DNA from: Duganella aquatilis
Lineage (GTDB): Bacteria > Pseudomonadota > Gammaproteobacteria > Burkholderiales > Burkholderiaceae_D
Direction: 5' to 3'
Assembly (NCBI RefSeq): GCF_009674565.1
Contig: NZ_WKJL01000005.1
Span: forward strand, 62,001-126,000
DNA: 64,000 bases
A program made the position numbers and the translations under genes. Below are positions 47,335-57,486 of this stretch, in pieces. The notes below the pieces were generated by a model, which searched no databases, was not told where the DNA came from, and saw only the letters and a program-made list of their open reading frames with translations. How positions within the stretch are numbered: the stretch's first letter is position 1; each line of letters opens with the position of its first letter.

Positions 47335-48150
47335 ATGAGTTCAGTCGTGCCAAATTTAGTCGAAATCCGTGATTTACACTTCTCCTATGGAAAGCGGGCC
47401 ATCCTGTCCGGTCTCCAGATGGACTTCCCGCGCGGGAAGGTGGTTGCAATCATGGGCGGCTCCGGTAGCGGCAAGACCACGGTATTGCGCCTGATCGGCG
47501 GCCAGCTGCGTCCGCAGCGCGGCCAGGTCAAGGTGCAGGGCCAGGTGGTCCACAAGCTGAATACCGCCGGCTTATATCTGTTGCGTCGCAAGATGGGCAT
47601 GCTGTTCCAGCATGGCGCGCTGTTTACCGACCTGTCGGTATTCGAGAACGTCGCCTTCCCGCTGCGCGAGCACACCGATCTGCCGGAAGAGCTGATCCGC
47701 AACCTCGTCTTGATGAAACTGCAGGCCGTGGGCCTGCGCAACGCCGCCAAGCTGAAGCCGGGCGAAATCTCCGGCGGCATGGCGCGCCGCGTGGCGCTGG
47801 CGCGTTCGATCGCGCTGGACCCGGAACTGATCATGTATGACGAGCCGTTCGCCGGCCTGGACCCGATCTCGATGGGCGTCACCGCCAACCTGATCCGCAA
47901 CCTGAACACGGCGCTCGGCTCGACCACGATCCTGGTGTCGCACGACGTCAAGGAAAGCTTCGCCATCGCCGATTATGTTTATTTCCTGTCGCAGGGCAAA
48001 ATCGTCGCCAGCGGCACGCCGGCCGAGATGCTGGTGTCGACCGATCCGTATGTGAAGCAGTTTGTGAACGCGGAAGCGGACGGTCCGGTGCCGTTCCACT
48101 ATCCAGGCAAGTCCCTGGCCGACGATCTGGGCCTGGGAGTGCATGTATGA
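47335..48150 (+). CDS. mlaF: Mla phospholipid transporter ATPase MlaF
   Basis: A 271-residue ABC ATPase that powers MlaE-driven lipid transport between inner membrane and the periplasmic carrier, keeping outer-membrane asymmetry. Walker A GGSGSGKTT (~40), signature EISGGMARRVALAR (~140), Walker B LIMYDEPFAGLDP (~165) and H-loop ILVSHDV. Start at 47335 (MSSVVPN); the Shine-Dalgarno is weak. It overlaps mlaE by four bases. Confidence 0.94.
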   Translation: MSSVVPNLVEIRDLHFSYGKRAILSGLQMDFPRGKVVAIMGGSGSGKTTVLRLIGGQLRPQRGQVKVQGQVVHKLNTAGLYLLRRKMGMLFQHGALFTDLSVFENVAFPLREHTDLPEELIRNLVLMKLQAVGLRNAAKLKPGEISGGMARRVALARSIALDPELIMYDEPFAGLDPISMGVTANLIRNLNTALGSTTILVSHDVKESFAIADYVYFLSQGKIVASGTPAEMLVSTDPYVKQFVNAEADGPVPFHYPGKSLADDLGLGVHV

Positions 48151-48932
48151 GTGTGAAGAACTGGTTGTCCCGCCTGGGCGCGCCGCTGCGCGACTACGTG
48201 GAAAGCATCGGCTATGGTTTCCGGACCTTCGCCAACATGCTGGGCGTGTCGCCCGGCCTGCTGCGCCGTCCCGGCCTGGTGATCGAGCAGCTGCATTTCA
48301 TCGGCAATTACTCGATGCTGATCATCACCCTGTCCGGCCTGTTCGTCGGCATGGTGCTGGGTTTGCAGGGCTATTACACGCTGAACAAGTATGGCGCCGA
48401 GCAGTCGCTGGGCCTGCTGGTGGCCCTGGGCCTGACCCGCGAACTGGGGCCGGTGATCACCGCCCTGCTGTTCGCCGGCCGCGCCGGCACCTCGCTGACC
48501 GCCGAAATCGGCCTGATGAAGGCGGGCGAGCAGCTGTCCGCCATGGAAATGATGGCCGTCAACCCGATCCAGCGCGTGCTGGCGCCGCGCTTCTGGGCCG
48601 GCGTGATCTCGGTGCCGCTGCTGGCGTCGGTGTTCAGCGCCGTGGGCGTGCTGGGCGGCTGGCTGGTCGGCGTGCAGCTGATCGGCGTCGACGATGGCGC
48701 GTTCTGGTCGCAGATGCAGGGCGGCGTGGATATCTACAAGGATATCTTCAACGGCTTCGCCAAGAGCGTGGTGTTCGGCATCGCGATTACCTTCATCTCC
48801 CTGTACCAGGGCTACGAAGCGCAACCGACGCCGGAAGATGTGGCGCGCGCCACCACCCGCACGGTCGTGATTTCATCGCTGATGATCTGGTGGCTGGACT
48901 TCATGATGACGGCGCTGATGTTCAGCAAATAA
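48147..48932 (+). CDS. mlaE: Mla phospholipid transporter permease MlaE
   Basis: A 261-residue inner-membrane permease of the MlaE/YrbE family with five to six helices; LGLTRELGPVITALLFAGRAGTSLTAEIGLMKAGEQLSAMEMM (residues ~92-135) is the conserved core. It forms the MlaFEDB complex with the neighbouring gene products. Start overlaps the mlaF stop by four bases. Confidence 0.95.
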   Translation: MSVKNWLSRLGAPLRDYVESIGYGFRTFANMLGVSPGLLRRPGLVIEQLHFIGNYSMLIITLSGLFVGMVLGLQGYYTLNKYGAEQSLGLLVALGLTRELGPVITALLFAGRAGTSLTAEIGLMKAGEQLSAMEMMAVNPIQRVLAPRFWAGVISVPLLASVFSAVGVLGGWLVGVQLIGVDDGAFWSQMQGGVDIYKDIFNGFAKSVVFGIAITFISLYQGYEAQPTPEDVARATTRTVVISSLMIWWLDFMMTALMFSK

Positions 48933-48956
48933 AAGATTAAGAACTGAGGAATAATT

Positions 48957-49427
48957 ATGCAACGCAAATCTCTGGATGTCTGGGTTGGTCTGTTCATCGT
49001 TGTCGGCGTGGCCGCCCTGATGTTCCTGGCCCTCAAGGCCGGCAACATGGGTTCCATGTCCTTTGCCAAGACCTATGCGATCACCGCGAAATTCGACAAC
49101 ATCGGCAGCCTGCGTCCGCAGGCGGCGGTCAAGGCGGCCGGCGTGGTCATCGGCCGTGTGGGAGAGATCAAGTTTGATGACAAGAGCTATCAGGCGCTGG
49201 TAACCTTGAATATGGAAGAGAATTACAAATTCCCGAAAGACAGCTCGGCCAAGATTCTGACCGCCGGCCTGCTGGGAGAACAATACGTCGGCATCGAAGC
49301 CGGTGGCGATACCAACAATCTGGCGGCCGGCGACAAGATCGCCCGCACCCAATCGGCAGCCGTGCTGGAAGACCTGATCAATCAGTTCATCTACAGCAAG
49401 GCCGCAGAAGGAAAGGACGACAAATAA
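48957..49427 (+). CDS. mlaD: MCE-domain lipid-binding protein MlaD
   Basis: A 156-residue single-pass protein: N-terminal helix (DVWVGLFIVVGVAALMFLAL) then an MCE domain (~38-115) with FDNIGSLRPQAAVKAAGVVIGRV and AGLLGEQYVGIEAGG. MlaD forms a hexameric ring that channels phospholipids on the MlaFEDB complex. It is directly joined to mlaA with no gap. Confidence 0.95.
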   Translation: MQRKSLDVWVGLFIVVGVAALMFLALKAGNMGSMSFAKTYAITAKFDNIGSLRPQAAVKAAGVVIGRVGEIKFDDKSYQALVTLNMEENYKFPKDSSAKILTAGLLGEQYVGIEAGGDTNNLAAGDKIARTQSAAVLEDLINQFIYSKAAEGKDDK

Positions 49428-50234
49428 ATGAGCCGTACCGTACAACACATCCGTCAGGCAGCGCTGGCGCTGGGCGTCACCGCGATGCTGGCCGGCTGCG
49501 CCGGCCCGAACCCGCGCGACCCGTATGAAGGCTTCAACCGCGCCATGTTCGACTTCAACGATACGGTCGACACCTATGCGCTGAAACCGGTGGCCAAGGG
49601 CTACAAGACGGTCACGCCGCAGTTCGTCCAGACCGGCGTCGGCAACTTCTTCGGCAATCTGGGCGACGCCTGGACCGCCGTCAACAACCTGTTGCAGGGC
49701 AACGGCGCCGACGGCATGTCGGACGTCACCCGCTTCGCGCTGAACTCGACGCTGGGTATCCTCGGCCTGTTCGACATCGCCACCGAAGCCGGCCTGCCGA
49801 AGCACAAGGAAGATTTCGGCCAGACGCTGGGCGTGTGGGGCGTGAGTTCCGGTCCGTACCTGGTGCTGCCGCTGCTGGGCCCATCGACCGTGCGCGACAC
49901 CGTCGCCCTGCCGGTCGACATTTCCGGCGACATCTGGCGCTACAAGGACCCGACCAATGTGCGTAACATGGGCACCGTGCTGCGCGTGGTCGACACCCGC
50001 GCCGGCCTGCTGGACGCCTCGACGCTGTTCGAGGACGCCGCGCTGGACCGCTACGAGTTCCTGCGCGACGGCTACCTGCAGCGCCGCGAGAGCCAGATCC
50101 ACCCGGACGGCGACGGTGCGCCACGTAAAGTACAAAAAGATGATACTGCTGAAACTTCTGCACCCGTGTCATCCGAACCGGCCGCAAAAGAGTTAAACTC
50201 CGGCACACCGGCTGCAAAACCTGACAGCCAGTGA
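49428..50234 (+). CDS. mlaA: Outer-membrane lipoprotein MlaA (VacJ)
   Basis: A 268-residue lipoprotein: lipobox MLAGC (Cys ~24) then RDPYEGFNRAMFDFND, the MlaA opening, and WGVSSGPYLVLPLLGPSTVRD (~140-160). MlaA removes misplaced phospholipid from the outer leaflet and hands it to MlaC. In E. coli it is encoded apart; here it is in the operon. A Ser/Ala/Pro/Glu-rich C-terminal tail (~230-268) is longer than in E. coli. Confidence 0.95.
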   Translation: MSRTVQHIRQAALALGVTAMLAGCAGPNPRDPYEGFNRAMFDFNDTVDTYALKPVAKGYKTVTPQFVQTGVGNFFGNLGDAWTAVNNLLQGNGADGMSDVTRFALNSTLGILGLFDIATEAGLPKHKEDFGQTLGVWGVSSGPYLVLPLLGPSTVRDTVALPVDISGDIWRYKDPTNVRNMGTVLRVVDTRAGLLDASTLFEDAALDRYEFLRDGYLQRRESQIHPDGDGAPRKVQKDDTAETSAPVSSEPAAKELNSGTPAAKPDSQ

Positions 50235-50264
50235 CCTGAAGAACCACTCATAAGGCATAGAACA

Positions 50265-50903
50265 ATGAAATTCATCAAACAATTTATCGCTTTGGCCACT
50301 GTGGCACTGGCATTCAACGCGGCCCACGCGGCCGACGAAGCGCCGGACGCGCTGGTCAAGCGCATCAGCTCGGACGTGCTGAACACCGCCAAGACCGACA
50401 AGGCCATCCAGGCCGGCGACACCAAAAAAGTCATCGACCTGGTGGAAACCAAGATCCTGCCGTACGTCGACTTCCAGCGCATGACCGCGCTGGCGGCCGG
50501 CCGCTTCTGGCGCGACGCCACCCCGGAACAGCAAAAAGCGCTGACCGAGCAGTTCCGCACGCTGCTGGTGTTCACCTACTCGGGCGCCCTGTCCCAGGTG
50601 AAAGACCAGACCGTCGAGTTCAAGCCGCTGCGCGCCGATCCGACCGATACCGAAGTGGAAGTGCGCTCGCAGGTCAACCAGGCCCGCGGCGAGCCGATTC
50701 CGCTGAACTACCGCGTCGCCAAGGGCCCGCAAGGCTGGAAGATCTACGACATCAACGTGCTGGGCGCGTGGCTGGTCGAGACCTACAAAGGCACGTTCGC
50801 TTCCGAAATCAGCAAGGGCGGCATGGACGGCCTGATCAAGGCGCTGACCGAGAAAAACAAAAAACTCGCCAGCAAACCGCTGAACACCAACGCACCGAAG
50901 TAA
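50265..50903 (+). CDS. mlaC: Periplasmic phospholipid carrier MlaC
   Basis: A 212-residue exported protein with signal peptide (KFIKQFIALATVALAFNAAHA) and the MlaC/Ttg2D domain: ILPYVDFQRMTALAAGRFWRDATPEQQ (~60-86) and YDINVLGAWLVETYKGTFASEI (~160-182). It shuttles phospholipid between MlaA and MlaFEDB. A Lys-rich tail ends the protein. Confidence 0.94.
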   Translation: MKFIKQFIALATVALAFNAAHAADEAPDALVKRISSDVLNTAKTDKAIQAGDTKKVIDLVETKILPYVDFQRMTALAAGRFWRDATPEQQKALTEQFRTLLVFTYSGALSQVKDQTVEFKPLRADPTDTEVEVRSQVNQARGEPIPLNYRVAKGPQGWKIYDINVLGAWLVETYKGTFASEISKGGMDGLIKALTEKNKKLASKPLNTNAPK

Positions 50904-50912
50904 TCTGACGCC

Positions 50913-51335
50913 ATGAACGCCGTTACCGAACCGCTCGACAATCTGCAATCGCTCACGTCCCTGACCGTGCTCAACGCCTCCGCGGCGCTGGAGCGCGGCC
51001 ACGCCGCCATCAAGGCCGGCCAGACCGCGTTCGACCTGCGCCACGTGTTGACGGTGGATTCGGTGGCGGTGTCGGTGATGCTGGCGTGGCAGCGCGCCGC
51101 GCACGACGCCGGCGTCAAGCTGGAACTGCGCAACCTGCCGCCGGCCCTGCAAAGCCTGACCAAGCTGTACGGCGTGTGCTCGCTGCTGTTCCCGAGCGAC
51201 GTCCAGCTGGAACAGGATTGCCGCGCGCCGCGCAACCCGGCGCAGGACGAATTTGCGCCGGTCAAGGCGCCTGACACGGTCTTCGCCAAGAAGACCGCGG
51301 TGGCCGGCGACTCCGCCGCCCACCATCACCATTGA
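50913..51335 (+). CDS. mlaB: STAS-domain protein MlaB with extended His-rich tail
   Basis: A 140-residue protein with a STAS domain (~15-105; LTVDSVAVSVMLAWQRAAHDAGVKLELRNLPPALQSLTKLYGV) that stabilises the MlaF ATPase. It is ~40 residues longer than E. coli MlaB; the extra C-terminal segment is Pro/Ala/Lys-rich and ends SAAHHHH, a possible metal-binding or merely unstructured tail. Start nine bases after mlaC. Confidence 0.85.
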   Translation: MNAVTEPLDNLQSLTSLTVLNASAALERGHAAIKAGQTAFDLRHVLTVDSVAVSVMLAWQRAAHDAGVKLELRNLPPALQSLTKLYGVCSLLFPSDVQLEQDCRAPRNPAQDEFAPVKAPDTVFAKKTAVAGDSAAHHHH

Positions 51336-51495
51336 CCTCCGCCCCACCCCGCCGCCAGCAGTAAATCCCCGGTCCGGCTCGGACCGCCTGAATTTCCAAT
51401 ATAATTGAACGTTGCCGCAGCCGCAGTGCTGTGGCGTTCCGCAGCATCTTCCCGCGCGCCGGCTTTGCCGCCGCAACCTTATTGATAAGTCAAGA

Positions 51496-52410
51496 ATGAC
51501 AGCGATCCAAATTAGCAATGTCGAGAAGCGCTACAAGTCGCTCCAGGCACTGGGCGGCGTGTCCCTCAGTATCGAGGAGGGCGAGTTTTTCGGCCTGCTG
51601 GGCCCCAACGGCGCCGGCAAAACCACCCTCATTTCCATCATCGCCGGCTTGATCCGGCCGGACTCCGGCTCGGTCAAGATCCACGGCCACGACGTGGTCA
51701 GCGATTTCCGCGAAGCGCGCAAGAAGCTCGGCGTGGTGCCGCAGGAACTGGTGTTCGACCCGTTCTTCACGGTGCGCGAGACGCTGCGCCTGCAGTCGGG
51801 CTACTTCGGCCTGAAGAACAACGACGCCTGGATCGACGAGGTGATGCACAACCTCAACCTGACCAACAAGGCCGACACCAATATGCGCGCGCTGTCCGGC
51901 GGCATGAAGCGCCGCGTGCTGGTGGCGCAGGCGCTGGTGCACAAGCCGCCGGTGATCGTGCTCGATGAGCCGACCGCCGGCGTCGACGTCGAGCTGCGCC
52001 AGACGCTGTGGCAATTCATCTCGCGCCTGAACCGCGAAGGCCACACCGTAGTGCTGACCACCCACTACCTGGAAGAAGCGCAGGCCATGTGCAAGCGCGT
52101 CGCCATGCTCAAGCTGGGCCAGGTGGTGACGCTGGACACCATGGCGTCGCTGGTGCGCCGCATCTCCGGCTCGCAGCTGATCGTCAACCTCACCCACGGC
52201 GACCTGCCGGACGATCTGCAGACGCTGGTCACGCACCCGGAAAGCTCGGAAAGCGGCAAGAAGTACAGCCTGCGCATCAACGAATACGCTGAAGTCGAAC
52301 AGATCCTGCGCCGCCTGCGCGAGTCGGGCGCCATCGTCGACGAAATGCAATTGCAACAAGCGGATCTGGAAGACATCTTCATCCAGATCATGGAAAAAGG
52401 TACCGTATGA
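51496..52410 (+). CDS. ABC-2 type exporter ATPase (YadG-like)
   Basis: A 304-residue ABC ATPase: Walker A GPNGAGKTT (~40), signature ALSGGMKRRVLVAQAL (~135), Walker B VIVLDEPTAGVD (~155), H-loop LTTHYLEEA. The start at 51496 (MTAIQIS) gives the family N-terminus. It pairs with the permease at 52407 (four-base overlap). YadGH-type transporters lack an assigned substrate; the position next to mla, ibaG and murA suggests an envelope role, unproven. Confidence 0.92.
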   Translation: MTAIQISNVEKRYKSLQALGGVSLSIEEGEFFGLLGPNGAGKTTLISIIAGLIRPDSGSVKIHGHDVVSDFREARKKLGVVPQELVFDPFFTVRETLRLQSGYFGLKNNDAWIDEVMHNLNLTNKADTNMRALSGGMKRRVLVAQALVHKPPVIVLDEPTAGVDVELRQTLWQFISRLNREGHTVVLTTHYLEEAQAMCKRVAMLKLGQVVTLDTMASLVRRISGSQLIVNLTHGDLPDDLQTLVTHPESSESGKKYSLRINEYAEVEQILRRLRESGAIVDEMQLQQADLEDIFIQIMEKGTV

Positions 52411-53174
52411 ACTTCCTCTCCGCCGGCTTCCGCACCCTGGTCTACAAGGAGACCCTGCGCTTCTGGAAAGTCGCCACCCAGACCATCGCCGCGCCTATCC
52501 TGACCGCCATGCTGTACCTGATGATCTTCGGCCACGTGCTCGAAGGCCGGGTCACCGTGTACCAGGACGTCAACTACACCTCGTTCCTGATTCCCGGCCT
52601 GGTGATGATGAGCGTGTTGCAGAACGCCTTCGCCAATTCGTCGTCGTCGCTGATCCAATCGAAGATCACCGGCAACCTGGTGTTCGTGCTGCTGACGCCT
52701 TTGTCGCACTGGGAGATTTTCTCGGCCTACGTGATCGCCGCCATGGTGCGCGGCATCATGGTGGGACTGGGCGTGTTCATGGTCACCGCCTGGTTCGCCC
52801 ACCTGTCGTTCGCGGCGCCGCTGTGGATCATCGTGTTCGCGCTGCTGGGCGCCGCCATCCTCGGCACCATGGGCCTGATCGCCGGCGTGTGGGCGGAGAA
52901 GTTCGACCAGCTGGCCGCCTTCCAGAACTTCCTGATCGTGCCGCTGACCTTCCTGGCCGGCGTGTTCTACTCGATCCACTCGCTGCCGCCGGTATGGCAG
53001 GCGGTGTCGCATTTGAATCCGTTCTTCTACATGATCGACGGCTTCCGTTACGGCTTCTTCGGCCAGTCCGACGTCAACCCGCTGGTGAGCCTGGCCATTG
53101 TTGCGGCCTTCCTGGTGGTGCTGGCGTTCCTGGCGATTCGTCTGCTGCGCAGCGGTTACCGCCTGCGTCACTAA
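52407..53174 (+). CDS. ABC-2 type exporter permease (YadH-like)
   Basis: A 255-residue inner-membrane protein with six helices; MIFGHVLEG, NSSSSLIQSKITGNLVFVLLTPLSHWE and FLAGVFYSIHSLPPVWQAVSHLNPFFYMIDGFRYGF are typical of ABC2_membrane permeases of the YadH/NodJ group. It forms a dimeric exporter with the ATPase upstream. Confidence 0.92.
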   Translation: MNFLSAGFRTLVYKETLRFWKVATQTIAAPILTAMLYLMIFGHVLEGRVTVYQDVNYTSFLIPGLVMMSVLQNAFANSSSSLIQSKITGNLVFVLLTPLSHWEIFSAYVIAAMVRGIMVGLGVFMVTAWFAHLSFAAPLWIIVFALLGAAILGTMGLIAGVWAEKFDQLAAFQNFLIVPLTFLAGVFYSIHSLPPVWQAVSHLNPFFYMIDGFRYGFFGQSDVNPLVSLAIVAAFLVVLAFLAIRLLRSGYRLRH

Positions 53175-53190
53175 AATTCAAGGACCCATC

Positions 53191-53427
53191 ATGCCTACTA
53201 CTCCAGAACTCATCCACGGCTACATCTCGGCCGGTCTCGAATGCACCCACCTCGAAGTGGACGGCGACGGCCAGCACTTCCAGGCGGTGATCGTCTCGCC
53301 GGCGTTCGCCGGCAAGCGCCCGATCCAGCGCCACCAGCTGGTGTACGCCGCGCTGGGCGACCGCATGCGCGAAGAAATCCACGCGCTGTCGATGAAAACC
53401 CTCACCCCTGAAGAATATCAAGGATAA
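53191..53427 (+). CDS. ibaG: BolA-family protein IbaG
   Basis: A 78-residue BolA-like protein ([26 protein letters not shown] pattern, [29 protein letters not shown]). In E. coli IbaG is an iron-sulfur/envelope stress partner of Grx4, encoded beside murA, as here. The start at 53191 has AAGGA upstream; murA starts two bases after its stop. Confidence 0.9.
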   Translation: MPTTPELIHGYISAGLECTHLEVDGDGQHFQAVIVSPAFAGKRPIQRHQLVYAALGDRMREEIHALSMKTLTPEEYQG

Positions 53428-53429
53428 GC

Positions 53430-54680
53430 ATGGACAAGCTTCTGATCCAAGGCGGTAACCGCCTGCAAGGCGACATCATCATCTCCGGCGCCAAGAACGC
53501 CGCCCTGCCTATCCTGTGCGCGGGCCTGCTGACCTCCGGCGACGTCGAGCTGTCCAACGTGCCGCACCTGCACGATGTGGCCACCATCCTCAAGCTGCTG
53601 GGCGAAACCGGCCTGAAAGTCACGCAGGACAACGACAAGGTCACCTTGAACGGCAGCGCCATCACCAAGCTGGAAGCGCCGTACGACCTGGTGAAAACCA
53701 TGCGCGCCTCGATCCTGGTGCTGGGCCCATTGCTGGCGCGCTTCGGCGAAGCCAAGGTGTCGCTGCCGGGCGGCTGCGCCATCGGTTCGCGTCCGGTGGA
53801 CCAGCACATCAAGGGCCTGCAGGCGCTGGGCGCCGACATCACCGTCGAAGGCGGCTACATCTACGCCAAGTGCGCCAAGCTGAAAGGCGCGCGCATCGTC
53901 ACCGACATGATCACCGTCACCGGCACCGAGAACCTGCTGATGGCCGCCACGCTGGCCGAAGGCGAGACCGTGCTGGAAAACGCCGCCTGCGAACCGGAAG
54001 TGACCGACCTGGCGCACCTGCTGGTGGCCATGGGCGCCAAGATCGAAGGCATCGGCACCAACCGCCTGGTGATCCAGGGCGTCAGCGAACTGCATGGCGC
54101 CAAACACGCGGTGATTTCGGACCGCATCGAAGCGGCGACCTTCCTGTGCGCGGTGGCCGCCACCGGTGGCGACATCACCATCCGCAACACCCGCGTCGAC
54201 ATCATGGACGCGGCGCTGGACAAGCTGCGCGAGATCGGCCTGCAGCTGACCATCGGCGACAACTGGATCCGCGCGCAGATGGACAGGCGTCCGACCGCCG
54301 TCACCTTCCGCACCACCGAATATCCCGGCTTCCCGACCGACATGCAGGCGCAGTTCATGGCGGTGAACACCATCGCCGACGGCGCCAGCCGCGTGACGGA
54401 AACCATTTTTGAAAACCGCTTCATGCACGTCCAGGAGATGAACCGCCTGGGCGCGCAGATTGAAACCGATGGCAACACCGCCTTTATCAAAGGCGTGGAA
54501 CAGCTGGTTGGCGCGCCCGTGATGGCGACCGACCTGCGTGCATCCGCTTCGCTGGTGATCGCCGGCCTGGCTGCGCGCGGTGAAACGCTGGTCGACCGCA
54601 TCTATCACCTGGACCGCGGCTACGACCAGATGGAACTCAAACTCTCCGCCGTAGGCGCCAACATCAAGCGAATCAAATAA
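53430..54680 (+). CDS. murA: UDP-N-acetylglucosamine 1-carboxyvinyltransferase
   Basis: A 416-residue enzyme of the first committed step of peptidoglycan synthesis, adding enolpyruvate to UDP-GlcNAc. Features: [22 protein letters not shown] at the N-terminus and the fosfomycin-target Cys in [16 protein letters not shown] (~117). The Cys form predicts fosfomycin sensitivity at the target level. It is followed six bases later by hisG. Confidence 0.96.
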   Translation: MDKLLIQGGNRLQGDIIISGAKNAALPILCAGLLTSGDVELSNVPHLHDVATILKLLGETGLKVTQDNDKVTLNGSAITKLEAPYDLVKTMRASILVLGPLLARFGEAKVSLPGGCAIGSRPVDQHIKGLQALGADITVEGGYIYAKCAKLKGARIVTDMITVTGTENLLMAATLAEGETVLENAACEPEVTDLAHLLVAMGAKIEGIGTNRLVIQGVSELHGAKHAVISDRIEAATFLCAVAATGGDITIRNTRVDIMDAALDKLREIGLQLTIGDNWIRAQMDRRPTAVTFRTTEYPGFPTDMQAQFMAVNTIADGASRVTETIFENRFMHVQEMNRLGAQIETDGNTAFIKGVEQLVGAPVMATDLRASASLVIAGLAARGETLVDRIYHLDRGYDQMELKLSAVGANIKRIK

Positions 54681-54685
54681 ACACC

Positions 54686-55351
54686 ATGAGTACCTTCCAA
54701 GCCGACTCGCAGCAGCTGATTCTTGCGCTGTCGAAGGGCCGCATTTTCGAAGACACGCTGCCGCTGCTGGCGGCGGCGGGCATCACCGTCACCGAGAATC
54801 CGGAAACTTCGCGCAAGCTGATCCTGCCGACCAACGATCCCAATGTGCGCGTGCTGATCGTGCGCGCCACCGACGTGCCGACCTATGTGCAGCATGGCGC
54901 GGCGGACTTCGGCGTGGCCGGCAAGGATGTGCTGCTGGAGCACGGCGGCGAAGGCCTGTACCAGCCGATCGACCTGCGCATCGCCGAATGCCGCATGTCG
55001 GTCGCGGTGCGCAACGGCTTCGATTACGAGACCGCGGTGCGCCAGGGCGCGCGCCTGCGCGTGGCCACCAAGTTCGTCGAGACGGCGCGCGCGCACTTCG
55101 CCAAGAAGGGCGTGCACGTCGACCTGATCAAGCTGTATGGCTCGATGGAGCTGGCGCCGCTGGTCGGCCTGTCGGACGCCATCGTCGACGTGGTCAGTAC
55201 CGGCAACACGCTGCGCGCCAACGACCTGAAAGAGGTCGAGGCCATCATGGATATTTCGTCGCGCCTGATCGTCAACCAGGCCGCGCTGAAGATGAAACGC
55301 GAGCGCCTGCAACCCATCATCGAAGCGTTTGAACGCGCTTCCAACAAGTGA
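54686..55351 (+). CDS. hisG: ATP phosphoribosyltransferase, short form
   Basis: A 221-residue catalytic subunit for the first histidine step. It ends after the catalytic domains ([18 protein letters not shown] start; [38 protein letters not shown] loop, ~145-175) and lacks the C-terminal ACT-like regulatory domain of long HisG, so it needs HisZ, which is not in the window. It is the first his gene, six bases after murA. Confidence 0.95.
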   Translation: MSTFQADSQQLILALSKGRIFEDTLPLLAAAGITVTENPETSRKLILPTNDPNVRVLIVRATDVPTYVQHGAADFGVAGKDVLLEHGGEGLYQPIDLRIAECRMSVAVRNGFDYETAVRQGARLRVATKFVETARAHFAKKGVHVDLIKLYGSMELAPLVGLSDAIVDVVSTGNTLRANDLKEVEAIMDISSRLIVNQAALKMKRERLQPIIEAFERASNK

Positions 55352-55356
55352 ACGCC

Positions 55357-56664
55357 ATGATCACCAAGCTCGATTCCAGCCAGGCTGATTTCAAACAGCG
55401 CCTGGACACGCTGCTGGCCTTCGAAGCCAGCACCGACGACGCCATCGAGAGCGCCGTCGGCGGCATTCTCGCCGACGTGAAACGGCGCGGCGACGCCGCC
55501 GTGCTCGAATACACCAACCGCTTCGACCGCATTCCCAACGGCGGCGCCACCAGCATGGCCGCGCTGGAAATCTCGCAGGAAGAAATGCAGGCCGCATTGG
55601 CCGCGATTCCCGAGGCGCAGCGCAAGGCGCTGGAAGTCGCCGCGCACCGCGTGCGCGTGTTCCACGAACGCCAGAAGCAGGAGCTGAACGGCTTCACCTA
55701 CACCGAGCCGGATGGCACGGTGCTGGGCCAGCGCGTGACGCCGCTGGACCGCGTGGGCATCTACGTCCCGGGCGGCAAGGCCGCTTACCCCTCGTCGGTG
55801 CTGATGAACGCAATTCCGGCGCACGTTGCCGGCGTCGAGGAAATCATCATGGTGGTGCCGACGCCGGACGGCGTGAAGAACCAGATGGTGCTGGCCGCCG
55901 CCGCGATTGCCGGCGTCACCCGCGTCATCACCATCGGCGGCGCGCAGGCTGTCGCCGCGCTGGCGCACGGCACCGAAACCATCCAGGCGGTCGACAAGAT
56001 CGTCGGTCCGGGCAACGCCTACGTGGCCTCGGCCAAGCGCCGCGTGTTCGGCATCGTCGGCATCGACATGATCGCCGGCCCGTCGGAAATCCTGATCGTC
56101 TGCGACGGCACCACCGATCCGGACTGGGTCGCCATGGACCTGTTCTCGCAGGCGGAGCACGACGAGCTGGCGCAAGCCATCCTGCTGTGCCCAGACGCCG
56201 ACTACATCGCCAAGGTGGAAGCCAGCATAGAAAAGCTGCTGCCCCAGATGCCGCGCCAGGAAGTGATCCGCACCTCGCTGGGCGACCGCGGCGCGCTGAT
56301 CAAGGTGCGCGACATGGATGAAGCTTGCGCCATCGCCAACAGCATCGCCGCCGAGCACCTGGAAATCTCCGCCGTCGCGCCGCAGCAATGGGCCGACAAG
56401 ATCCGCCACGCCGGCGCCATGTTCCTCGGCCGCTTCTCGTCCGAGTCGCTGGGCGACTACTGCTGCGGCCCGAACCACGTGCTGCCGACGTCGCGCACCG
56501 CGCGCTTTTCGTCGCCGCTGGGCGTGTACGATTTCCAGAAACGCTCGTCGATCATTCACGTGAGCGAAGCCGGCGCGCAAACGCTGGGCAGGGTCGCGGC
56601 CGAACTGGCGTATGGCGAAGGCCTGCAGGCGCACGCCCGCAGCGCGGAGCTGCGCCTGAAATGA
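55357..56664 (+). CDS. hisD: Histidinol dehydrogenase
   Basis: A 435-residue zinc enzyme for the last two steps, histidinol to histidine. Signatures: [21 protein letters not shown] (~125-145), [12 protein letters not shown] and the catalytic Glu-His in [13 protein letters not shown] (~265). ATG 55357 is chosen; a GTG at 55348 overlapping the hisG stop is equally possible. Its stop overlaps the methyltransferase start by four bases. Confidence 0.95.
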   Translation: MITKLDSSQADFKQRLDTLLAFEASTDDAIESAVGGILADVKRRGDAAVLEYTNRFDRIPNGGATSMAALEISQEEMQAALAAIPEAQRKALEVAAHRVRVFHERQKQELNGFTYTEPDGTVLGQRVTPLDRVGIYVPGGKAAYPSSVLMNAIPAHVAGVEEIIMVVPTPDGVKNQMVLAAAAIAGVTRVITIGGAQAVAALAHGTETIQAVDKIVGPGNAYVASAKRRVFGIVGIDMIAGPSEILIVCDGTTDPDWVAMDLFSQAEHDELAQAILLCPDADYIAKVEASIEKLLPQMPRQEVIRTSLGDRGALIKVRDMDEACAIANSIAAEHLEISAVAPQQWADKIRHAGAMFLGRFSSESLGDYCCGPNHVLPTSRTARFSSPLGVYDFQKRSSIIHVSEAGAQTLGRVAAELAYGEGLQAHARSAELRLK

Positions 56665-57473
56665 CCGGGACGTGGCTCAATCAGGTCTTCTGTGAGGATG
56701 CGCTGGCCGGACTGGCGCGCATCCCGGATGGTTCCATCGATCTGATTCTGACCGATCCGCCGTATAACCTCGGCAAGGACTACGGCAACGCCTCGGACCA
56801 TCAGACGGTGGACGAATACCTGCGCTGGACCGAGCAGTGGGTGGACGCCGCGCTGCCCAAGCTGAAGCCCAACGGCAGCCTGTATATCTTTTTGACCTGG
56901 CGCTTTTCGCCGGAGATCTTCGTCATGCTGAAAAAGCGCATGATGATGATGAACGAAATTATCTGGGACCGCCGCGTGCCGTCGATGGGCGGCAGCGTGC
57001 GCAGCTTCTCGTCGGTGCACGACACCATCGGCTTCTTCGTGCGCCGCAAGGATTACTACTTCGACCTCGACGCCGTGCGCATTCCCTACGACGCCGAGAC
57101 CAAGAAGGCGCGCACGCGCTCGATCTTCGTCGGCGCCAAGTGGCTGGAAGTGGGCTACAACCCGAAGGATTTGTGGAGCGTGTCGCGCCTGCACCGCGAG
57201 CACCCGGAGCGCGCCGACCATCCGACGCAGAAGCCGCTGGAGATCATCGAGCGCATGGTCAAGGCCTCGTGCCCGCCGGACGGCGTGGTGCTGGACCTGT
57301 TCATGGGCAGCGGTACGACGGCGATCGCGGCCAAGCGCACCGGCCGCAATTACGTCGGCTTCGAGCTGAATCCGGAATACTGCGCCATCATCGCCGAGCG
57401 GCTGGCGCTGCCGGAAGTGCCGGCGCCGCCGCCGAAGAAACTCAAGAAATCCCGAAGTACCGTCAACTCATAG
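56661..57473 (+). CDS. Type II-like DNA methyltransferase (beta class) inside the his operon
   Basis: A 270-residue N6-adenine/N4-cytosine methyltransferase: catalytic motif [16 protein letters not shown] (~30-43) comes before the SAM motif [21 protein letters not shown] (~210-229), the beta-class order. The target region has [19 protein letters not shown] and [17 protein letters not shown]. No restriction enzyme is adjacent, so it is an orphan methylase. It starts overlapping hisD (ATGA) and ends 13 bases before hisC, hence co-transcribed with histidine genes; a Pro/Lys-rich tail ends it. Recognition site unknown. Confidence 0.92.
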   Translation: MTGTWLNQVFCEDALAGLARIPDGSIDLILTDPPYNLGKDYGNASDHQTVDEYLRWTEQWVDAALPKLKPNGSLYIFLTWRFSPEIFVMLKKRMMMMNEIIWDRRVPSMGGSVRSFSSVHDTIGFFVRRKDYYFDLDAVRIPYDAETKKARTRSIFVGAKWLEVGYNPKDLWSVSRLHREHPERADHPTQKPLEIIERMVKASCPPDGVVLDLFMGSGTTAIAAKRTGRNYVGFELNPEYCAIIAERLALPEVPAPPPKKLKKSRSTVNS

Positions 57474-57486
57474 GAGCCCAAGTAAG

